A DNA stretch of 64,000 bases from Phoebastria nigripes (Eukaryota; Chordata; Aves; Procellariiformes; Diomedeidae), in NCBI GenBank assembly GCA_035582835.1, contig JAYKAV010001289.1, forward strand, positions 265,910 through 329,909. The letters run 5' to 3'. This document shows positions 54,735 to 64,000 of this stretch, in pieces. Under the pieces are notes generated by a model. The model did no database searches, had not been told where the DNA came from, and was given only the letters and a program-made list of their open reading frames with translations. A program made the position numbers and the translations under genes. The stretch's first letter is position 1. Each line of letters opens with the position of its first letter.

Positions 54735-54835
54735 GTATGCTAAGCACCTTCCATGAGGTCCTGAGTGAGCTCAGGTAACACGGAAGTAAATGGGAATTGA
54801 GGTCACTCAGAATCTCTTGGAATCCAGATCTGACC
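54735..54835. repeat. Palindromic MITE-like relic
   Basis: Left arm ctgagtgagctcaggtaaca at 54,761-54,780 is the imperfect counterpart of right-arm aaatgggaattgaggtcact ending near 54,810 (reverse complement of the outer part: ctgagtgacctcaattccca). The flanking strings taagcaccttccatgaggtc and agaatctcttggaatccaga also fit the extended palindrome of a common sauropsid repeat. Confidence 0.5.
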
Positions 54836-57079
54836 GAGTACGGCAACTCTGAAAAACAGGGCGAGCATCCCTCCCCCTTATCTGTGTAAACAGATATAAA
54901 AGGGGACAGCATTCTCCAAGGAATTAAAGGTATTACACAATCATCTTTCCTTATATACAGACTTATCGGCAACCAGAAGTAACCACTGGATATTATTACA
55001 GCGCTACATAAAACCAAAGACAATGTCTATATTAGACTATCCTGTCCTTTGCACATTTGCAGTAATTCCTACCATCTAACCTCACTGACCCTCTCCCCCC
55101 TAACGGGGATCCCTGCAGATAAAGTAAAGCATGTCAACATCTGTTCCCATTCACACCGATTTTAATTTACAAAAAGAGCTTTGCTATTTTCAGAACAGGC
55201 TCCAGAGCACAATGACAGATTTAAGGCCTTTAATGGGGTTGCGTTTTGAGTGCGTCAGCGTTTCATACTCACCAGGACTTGATTCTAAGGGGCTGCACCA
55301 AAGGAAGCTGCGGGGGGTTATGGAGCCACAGCAAGGGTGTTCTCCTCACTACCGCGCTATTTACCTATAAACCAGCTGACAAAGTTTTAATGTCCTTAAC
55401 AAACCTCTGTGTTTCCTGCTTCGACCAGAAATCAGCGACCCAGAGCACTGGTGATACAATTCCTTCTCTTCCCATTTTCGTTCTGTTCATTCCTTCTACC
55501 ACCACACACCTTTCTGACACTCAGCATGTATTATCGGGGGTACGCTTCCCAAACTGCTTTCTCATGANGTAGCTCTGTTCTTACCGACTTTTGAACCCAC
55601 CGATTTTTGTGAAAGCAAAGCTAGGCCAAAGCTCTGGGTGTTTTTTGGTTTTTGTTTTGGGTTTTGTTTTTAAAACACAGTCTTTGGTCTCTCCTGCTCT
55701 GCCATATTACAAATTTCACAGTAACTAACCATCATTTTTCTAAAGTTCTTTTAACTGGAATTTATTTATAGATCACCCTTGTAAATCTAAAAAACTTACT
55801 CATCCTACTAGAAAGTTGCAGAGCACGCAGACTGTGAAGGTCACAGTTGTACAAAAACAATTCACAGAGTTTCAGGGAATTCAGAGTGACTGAAAATAAA
55901 TTTTTCCATCTCCTCAAGAGGGTTTAGTTGGTTTTTTAAGATATACAATATGAAGAGCAACTTGGAGAAACAATGCACAAGTTGTGTTGTAATCACATAT
56001 CAGCTAAGACACGAGCAGCTGAGCAGAAGGAAGATGGGCAGTGGAATGCCATACAGTAATCAGCACTGTTGACTAATCAGAATTTGAGACACTAGAAGGT
56101 AATAAGGGTATTATAAAGAACGGCTTATTGAAGGAGCAGCTGTTTATGTGTAGCTCACTGTTTAAATGAGTTCCACTAGATTGTCATGGTATGTTTTGGT
56201 AAAAAAGTTTTACTCAAAAAAAAAAAAAAAAGATATTATATCAGGAAGAGCAAGCACGAAGGAGCAAATATCTGGGTATCATGACCGCAAGTACATTAAT
56301 AGAAGCAGTTATCTAGGTACTGGGGACCTCTAAAAGATGACATAAGTTCAGTGGCCCTGGAAGTTACAAAAGAATATTCATTACCTAGGCAAAGCCTAAA
56401 TGTCATCTTTGTTAGCCTCCACCACTGAGTGTTGTTGCCATGGGCACAAGAGCTGAGGTGGTTATGAAGGGTAATAGACAAAGAGGAAAAAACCAAGGGA
56501 AAGTATAACTAAAAACAACTACAGAGCCTTTTTAAGACATTTATATTTGCACTGGCAGCCAATAAACGCAATAAATAAATTCAACCTAATTTACCAAACA
56601 AGCCAATTTTAATCTCCCTCCACATAAACATAATAATAAAACAGCGCTATGATCTCAAGTAGGAAAATCTAATTAAATAATGTTAAAAGACCAAAAATAG
56701 AAACAATATTCAAAATCGCACCAGTGAAAGCCACAATTCACTGCAATTCTCAGACAATAATCATGTTGTTCAAATCTATGTGCCATAGGGTTGTTCAACA
56801 GTTTTTTGTTTGCTTGTTTGTTTACAGAAACCAACTTACAGTTTTGTTTTTAAAAATATCTTTGAACTGTTGGGAGCAGGAAGGAGACTGCCTAACAGTA
56901 GTGGAAATTTATCATAATCCATTATTTAAAATATTCTGCTTTGGACAGCAAGGGCTTGGTAATATTTAAAAGCAGTCAGCAAGCAGTGGAAACTCTGGTA
57001 TCTTTTGTAACAGTTCACATGTCAAACTGGCAAAGTGCCCACAGTGTACGGCAGAAAAATCTATTTAATGTCTGCCCCA

Positions 57080-57275
57080 CAAGGCGACATGAGGCTTGAT
57101 TGGCAGAAAGCAGAGAGTGGCTTTTGATCATGTGTCCTAACAAGCAGTTCCAGCTCCTGTCTCTTCGGCTGAACGGCTCCACATTACCTATTCAAACAGA
57201 AGTGACAGGCCACTGCACTACTCTTTGGCTCTAGTCTCACGCAGTGGGAGCTATGCTGGAGACAGAGCCACTGAT
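57080..57275. promoter_or_regulatory. Candidate conserved non-coding element
   Basis: A roughly 200-bp, GC-balanced, repeat-free block running through ggcttgattggcagaaagca and gatcatgtgtcctaacaagc, including an inverted CCAAT-like gattgg. It stands out from the AT-rich surroundings. No reading frame or splice sites are convincing. Confidence 0.25.
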
Positions 57276-58235
57276 TAAATATATCACTTTTTCAAGACAA
57301 GCAGGTTGTCTGAATCAAAGTTGGACAGAATAGACTCAACATTATTAAAAGAGGATATAAAACTGGAGTTGAGTGATGTTAGGCCAGTTTGTACAGCCTC
57401 AGGGATTCACAGACTGACAAGGGGAATAAGGAACAGCAGAACTCATAAAGCAGGGTCAGAAATTAGCTGTGACACCTTGGCCATTTTCCCATCACTTCAG
57501 GGCCACTGTGTTTCAAATCCTGTAGTCTCTTTTTGGCCTTTTTTTAATGATTTTGTGTGCTTGGAGGGGGAGGGGGGACATACATAAAAATCGTTAACTA
57601 CTGAAAGTTGCAAATTGCAGTTTTACAATAAAAGATAAAATATTAGCCACATTTTGCCACCTAATGTACAGTGTTTTCTAATTAGATTGGGGCTTTTTCC
57701 TTGTATTCTCATCAGCCAAATTATTGTCATCAAATAATTTGTTGATACAGCACTAGCTACTCTTGCTCTAAGGAATAACTGAAAGCTGGGGAAAATGACT
57801 GACTAGAGATGCTTATTACATTGCCTTGTTAGTTCATTAACAAATTGGTTTGATTTTTGAGGTTGTATGTCTGGCCACTGTCTGTTGTGTTATCTGATAC
57901 ACAGACACAGAAAGGCAACAGACATAATACATCATCTAGTCATTATACGACAGAAACAACAGATACACTGAAACGTGGAGGAATCAATGCTCCAACTAAA
58001 TTTTTAATTACAAGTATAACTGCAGATATAACCAAACCTATTAATAAAGCTGCAACAACCGCATTTAAACAGCTAAAAACACAAACAGTCCACAGAGGAA
58101 ACTGAAACTGAAGTAAAGGAAGCTTATTTTACTTAGTGATGCATGTGCATGCCAGATCTATAAAATTACTTCTGAGCTATTCAAAGTTCTCTAAAAAAAT
58201 GTTAAAATTGTGATACAAAATCTAGACAGATTTTT

Positions 58236-58300
58236 TCAGAACTACTCCTGCAGTAATTCCATTGAAATTAATAGAGTCACCTCAGGAATAAACTTGGTTC
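58236..58300. repeat. Possible MITE-like relic fragment
   Basis: The segment actcctgcagtaattccatt followed by gaaattaatagagtcacctc is an imperfect palindrome centred on tccattgaaattaatag. It resembles other degenerate 'cattgaagtcaatgg' cored elements in the window. Family unassigned. Confidence 0.4.
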
Positions 58301-59669
58301 AATATTTATTTTTCACTACGGCGAGTTCTTCTGACATTTTAATAAACCTCTGCTCGATGTGTTAGTTTTTGTTTCACTGTAAATATTTAAAAGTAATCTG
58401 CTTGTTACATATTTAAGATACGATAAGGACTGCTAAGACCTACACTGAGAACCAGAGCTGTTTTAAATATTGAAAATGCAGGTAAATTTGAAGACAGAGT
58501 AGAAAGAGCCGAATCCTGTCCTCATGCATATCCCCTAACACATACAGCATAGCTATAAATGTAAACAGAATTCAGTCTTAAGGTGGTGTTAGACTAACAA
58601 GAAATTCACTACAGAGCTCTCAATGTTTTTGGTACCACTGCAGGCCCTCTCAAGTGTGTTCAGAGTTCCTCCAGATGGGTGAAAGAGCCTGCTTGCTTCA
58701 ACATTTTCAAACAAATAAAAGACAGAAGAGTATTCAAGATGGGTTTTTTTAGGTTCAGTGAAGATCATGATTCACCATAGAAGGTGATGTCACATCAAGT
58801 TCTTTAAGAAATGTGAGCAGGCAGCAGTGCATTATAGCTTCATGTCGAAATACGGCAAATGGTTATGTAAAGCATTAAGTAAAACAGTTAACAAAAAGGA
58901 AGATGAAAATAAACAGGCATTCATACGTAGGGCACTGTGCCCAGGAACTCTGGGCACCTATGTAAGTAAAACTAAAAATATATTATGATTAATAAAAGAA
59001 AACAGCTATTAGATACATTCCAAAATGCTAGGCTGTAGAACAAGACATTTTGGCACGGGTTTACTGATTGGCAGCCCATGTTAAAGACCGACCCAAGACT
59101 GCAGCAGAATGGGTGCTGCTAGTCAGGACGGAGCAANGCTAACAGGAGCTATCTGCAGATGTTTACACAGTACTTGCCCTCACGACTATATTTAACAAGG
59201 GCTGTTGTGCTCTTTTTTCATTAATATCACAATCTGAACTCTACAGAAACACCACCACTTCTTTATGTTATTAAAGTAATACAGAATAGGGAGGATTTTG
59301 ACACATTAACAACTATTAACTCTTGCTTCATTTTGGAGATCAGCATGCCAATGAGTAAATAAGGAAGAAGCCTGGCTACAAATGGGAATTGGAAGGATTC
59401 ATCACAATGCAAAATACGCTTATGAAGCACAGAAACACATAGTTCAGAACACTGAATTATGTTTTGTTCCTGGTTTTCACTTTGCGCTCATCAGCTATGC
59501 ACTGGGAAGTGAGAGCGCACACACAGGGCTAAAACTTGAATTATACAGGTGAATAGGACTCAGACAGGGTTTGAGCATACTACCATTGAAGTTCATGATA
59601 AAGCCCTTCTTGGCTTTAAAGGTATCAGATCAGTCCTACAGTGCAGAACTAGAGACCTTAAAATAAACC

Positions 59670-60170
59670 ATATTTGAGACCACACCTGGGGTGCTATGTC
59701 CAGTTCTAGGTTCCCCAGTACAAGAAAGACATGGGCATACGGGACAGAGTCCAGCAGTGGGCCACAAGACAACCAACTGATTGGAACATCTCTCATGTGA
59801 AGAGGGGCTGAGAGCGCCATGAGTGTTTAGCCTGGAAAAGAGCAGGCTCCAGGGGATAATATATAAATATCTGATGGCAGGAGTAAAGAAGACGGACCCA
59901 CACTCTTCTCAGTGGTGCCCAGTGACAGGCCCAGAGGCAAAGGCCACAAAAGGGAATACAGGAAATTTCCTCGAAACATAAGAAAAACCTTTCTTATTGT
60001 AAGGATGACCAAACACTGAACAGGTTGTGGAGCTTCCATCCTTGGAGATACTCAAAAACTGATGGGACACGGCCCTGAGCAACCTGTCCTAGGCAACCCT
60101 GCTCTGAGCGGGGGGGTTGGACTGGACGATCGCAAGCACTGCCTTCTCACCTCAGCCACTCTGTGATTCT
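59670..60170 (+). mobile_element. CR1 LINE, 5'-truncated 3' end
   Basis: This is the end of the reverse-transcriptase ORF plus the 3' UTR of an avian CR1 non-LTR retrotransposon in plus orientation. Recognisable blocks, in order, are gagaccacacctggggtgct, a diverged ccagttctaggttcc, gtacaagaaagacatgggca, agcctggaaaagagcaggct, the cccagtgacaggcccagagg block, gaaaaacctttcttattgta, tccatccttggagatactca, and ggttggactggacgatcg. It ends with the typical CR1 terminus ctctgtgattct. CR1 has no poly(A) tail and ends in such short octamer-like repeats. The copy is 5'-truncated, as most CR1 insertions are, and carries many substitutions and small indels, so it is inert. The minus-strand open frames here are shadows. 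Confidence 0.93.
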
Positions 60171-60599
60171 CCGGCTCTACAAAACCGACAGCAAACTGAG
60201 TGCAGGAGAACATGGATAGATTGTCACTGAAATAAACGCAGTAAGGCTCTTTCACGTATTGGCTGATATACTTGAAAGAAGAAAGCTGCTTTTAATGATG
60301 ACATCCTAAATTTTATGATGCTGAACTGAGCAGTTCTTTGTAAAAAGGGTAAATTCAAAATCCAATTTCCTCCCTCACATTATAAAACACTCTAGAAGAT
60401 TTCCAAATTTTTTAAGCTCAAATTTTTCCCATTACAAATTTCAGGGAAAATAAAAATGTCTAAAAAATACTTAAATGAAGTAGTATTTTAAATGGAAAAA
60501 ATGAACTACTTTTTTTTCCTAATTCTTACTTGTATTTAATAATACACAAAAGTAACACTGACGTTGAATGGATTTAGTCTCCTTAACATAATATTTGTT

Positions 60600-60835
60600 T
60601 GGGGTTAATTAGCACGGCTGAAGACTAATCTTAATAATTGTTTGTTGTTTCCACTGGAGGCAGGTTTCCCTCACGAAAGAAGTGGCATCTTGGAGTTTCA
60701 GACTAAAACACAGAGGTGAGAGTAGCTGCTCTCTCCGTTAGATGAACAAGACAGCCTGAGCATCTAGCTGCCCCCTGCAGCCAGGCAGCGAGTGCCTCTG
60801 TCTCTCTTGTGGCAACCAAATAAAGTTGTCAAAAT
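60600..60835. promoter_or_regulatory. Candidate conserved non-coding element with homeobox-type site
   Basis: Starts with ttaattag at 60,605-60,612, a typical homeodomain core. It continues through a repeat-free block with ctgccccctgcagccaggca near 60,768. It lies about 430 bp to the right of the CR1 insertion. Regulatory function is inferred from texture and motif only. Confidence 0.25.
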
Positions 60836-63800
60836 TATTTTCAAGTAATGATAAGGTATCTAATCCAAATACTGTATAGAAAAATAAGGAATATATCAGC
60901 ATTTAAAATGTATATGCTGCTGAGCATTTTTACTGTCATTTCTTTAAGAAAAGCAGATCTAATTAGCTGTATCTCTAAAGTGCGTACCTAGCATTTTTAT
61001 TATGTATTATAACATTTTGCTTAGAGTTGACATTTTTATTCTGACAAGCACTGTCTGGAGAGCTCTCAATAAATAATACATTTACAATTTTCAGTAAATA
61101 AGCACTGGACACAAATCGTTATCCTTACTTACAGCTGCCCCTCTCTAATAGTGCTTTTACAAGTAAGGTGACTATTCAGTCTAATGCAATACTCTCAGTG
61201 CTAGAAAGATATTTTCATTCATTACCTCAGTCACAAGCACTTAAAGCACTTTTAGGCCCTGTTGCAAAACAGCAGGAATGGCAAAGCAAATAAGACCAAC
61301 TAAAACTAAAGTTCATCACCAAAGAAATCTGAGGTCATTCACCCTACAGAACTTGGAGAATACAATGGCATACAAGATCTGCCACATTCGAGCCCTATCT
61401 TTCCCTCATATTTTTGTATTTACATATAAATATAATTTTAGGAATTTTAGGAAGGGAAGTATTGCAGTCTAGTCCCTCCTATTAACCTGATAACTACAAA
61501 ATGTATTTCAATTCCCATTTTAAAGCATGATCTGATCATAACGTTGTTTGTGTCACAGTACATCAGAAACCAATGAAGTTTGAATTTATTTTTCTGCTGC
61601 CAAGATCACACAACTGAAGCAACTCTCTGTATTTTCACAGCTATTTACTCACTCACATTCTTCGCCACAGAGCCCAATGTCAGTTGTACCCATTCATACT
61701 GAACTTGCATTTCTTCCTGCCCTAAGGAAAAAGCTGGCTTTTTAGATATGATTTTTTAATAATGCTTTCATAATACTAATAAGATACAAATAGTCTAAAG
61801 ATAGCAGATCTTATACCATGTATAAAAAGCAGACAAAAATGTAGAGGAGCATAGTGCAGAAAATTATATAAAATGGAAGCATGGAGACAATTTATCACAC
61901 AGTAAAAATTAAATTAAATTAAATTGTAAACAGCAGTGGACAATATCAGAATTGAGAGGTACAATGGGATTAAAGAAAAAGATGAGATGACCCCTGAAGG
62001 TAAGACATTGGAAAACACAGTCACTGGGGAGGAACCGGTTGGAATGGTCAGTAGATGCTGGCGTTGAGAAGATTTTGGCCTGTTTCAGTTTAATCTGTCC
62101 CTGTCTACAGCTCAAGTTCAGAGACAATGAGGAAAGGCTGAAAGCCCATTTGTTCTAATGAAAAGGATTTTACTCATCTCAAATATTCAGGGCTGAATAA
62201 AGACATTTCCTCAATGTAATGTGAGCATCTCAAAATGGTGAAAGTAAACATCTACCCAAAAATATTTAAAGAGTTATCATAGCGAGAAGGGATGTCCCAG
62301 TTTTCAGAATTGAGACCTGAATTTCAGACTCTCCCCACGTCAGGATTCGAGCTATGATCAACTCTTGTTTATTAGCAAAAGCAACAATTTTGTAGAGGTG
62401 CAGAGATACAAAGCTTCAACAAGAAAACAACCTGCACTGGGAAACAGAACCTCCAGAAAAGTAGAAGCTCCATAAAATGCCATAAATCCTACATCTAGGT
62501 AACTGCCTGATAGTAACCAAGGTGTATTTTCGCCTGACAGGTCCTCATGTGGCTATTTCCGTTCAACTTCCAGCAGATCCTATTATGAAAAATGCTACTA
62601 CCGTCACACTCACCTGAATAGATAGTTGATAATCCTGAATTAGAGCTAAGAACTCAAGGTTTTTAGCAAAAAAGATGGTCTCCATAATCTATTGACTTAT
62701 TCATATAGATCTCATTCTTCATGATACCTATGTAAAAGCCTGTACTGTTCCCCATTTCTGTGCCATGAACAAATTTCAGAACAAAGAAAACTGAAGGGAA
62801 ACTTTCAAAAGTAGCATGAGACATACTGAAAAATGCTGAAGAATTACTATACTGTAATCCACACAGAACCTGTGAGTAATGACTAGATGCTCAAACGCTA
62901 CAACACTGGGCAAGATTGTAGTGTAGAGAGCCAGATAATAAATGCAAAGATAAGGAGGAAAGATGACAACATGTGCCAGTTTCTTAAATAAAAATCGTGA
63001 GATAGCATTTAATCACAAAAGAGTACTCTGAAAGACTTAAAGGATACAAGACAGGAAATAATAAAAAATGCATAAATTCTCATATACCTAGAAGGATAAA
63101 TAAAAATATGAGACAAAATATTAATGACCAGATACAGTGTGGTTACACAGGCTGGGTCTGCCTTCGCAAAAAAAAAAAAATTTACCTAAACATATGTTGC
63201 GTTCTAAATATCATGAAAACAAGTTCATTAAAGTTATTCCTGCTTCAGACAAGAATGAATTTTTGATAGAAAAATGAAATACATCAGAGAGAGAGAAAGA
63301 AACTAGGCTGCATCTTCTTTTAGTTACCAGGAAAATAAACCTAGAAACCACTTTCTTTGTGGTAATGTTCCTAAAAAGTCCTAAATTACTTTAATTTAAC
63401 ACGTTAAGACATAGGAATTCACTGTACACTTCAACAAATGAATTCTTAGAAATTTTATGATCTATAAAACTTCTCTAAATAGAATAATATATTTTTCTAA
63501 AACAGCAACATAAATTGCAAGAAAAAGGAGTGACCAATGTGATTTTACCAAGATCATTGCATGAAAAAAAAAAGAGAGACAGTGAGTTGCATTTAATTAT
63601 ATGGTAAAGAGGTAAGTAATTCAAGAAGGTTTAGGAAAATGTGCCTCATATCTCTCCTCTAACTTGATCTGAGCCATCTATTCATTGTGTGGACTTTTGG
63701 GCTTTTGTGTTTTTATTTTGGAAGCATGTTTGGAGTTCAGCAGAAAAATTCCTCAGATGCTACCATATACGGCTTCTAACAAGAAGCAAGTAAAAGGTAT

Positions 63801-64000
63801 GTATTAAATTAACTATATACATAACTGATTCTGAATTTGCTTACCAAAAATGATTTTTAAGAAGAAGAGAAGGGAAACACGATGAAGGTGGTACCTAGCA
63901 GATGTGGCAAGGTTTTTCAAAGATAATGAAAGGATTTTGAAGAAGGTGTTTTTTTCACATCCAAAGAGCTTGTTTCTAGCTGAGAGGAACCCCAGTTACC

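Noticed and set aside
59593..60255. Three minus-strand frames over the CR1 copy
   Set aside because: They are antisense shadows of the CR1 3' end.

Overview
The window looks like avian nuclear DNA. It is AT-rich, has no long open reading frame, and carries one clear bird-type CR1 LINE 3' end (about 59,670-60,170) plus older CR1, MIR/CORE-SINE and palindromic MITE-like relics. Young repeats are scarce, as in bird introns. About nineteen isolated single N bases point to a draft consensus. I see no operon, CRISPR array, phage, insertion sequence or other prokaryotic feature, and no rRNA or tRNA gene.

The one protein-coding element I can defend is a 90-nt exon on the minus strand at 26,937-27,026. 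It has a strong polypyrimidine tract and AG acceptor on its 5' side and a GT donor on its 3' side. Its peptide (beginning [19 protein letters not shown] and ending LLGEIK) matches the segment of the SoxD transcription factor SOX6 just before the leucine-zipper coiled coil. The window is therefore most likely an internal piece of the SOX6 gene, transcribed right to left. About 27 kb of the following intron lies to the left and about 37 kb of the preceding intron to the right. I looked by eye for the neighbouring exons (the one containing TPERRKGSLADVV upstream and the glutamine-rich zipper exon downstream) and did not find them.

Layout. 1-26,936 is downstream intron: a MIR-like SINE near 4.7 kb, a conserved-looking block at 5.28-5.72 kb, short tandem duplications near 6.47 and 7.8 kb, ancient CR1 relics near 13.8-14.0 and 19.3-19.7 kb, and a second MIR-like SINE near 24.9 kb. 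26,937-27,026 is the SOX6 exon. 27,027-64,000 is upstream intron: several palindromic MITE-like relics, microsatellites, a perfect-stem hairpin at 34.15 kb, a 100-bp polypyrimidine tract at 52.8 kb, one avian CR1, and several unannotated blocks that look like conserved non-coding elements or enhancers (near 30.8, 37.6, 38.7, 50.1, 57.1 and 60.7 kb).

I did not find a previously undescribed biological system. The observations most worth checking are the candidate regulatory blocks inside the SOX6 introns, especially the one with two SOX-type motifs, the symmetric phase 1-1 exon, and the cluster of decayed palindromic elements. Conservation and enhancer claims here are inference from sequence texture and motifs, because no alignment could be run.
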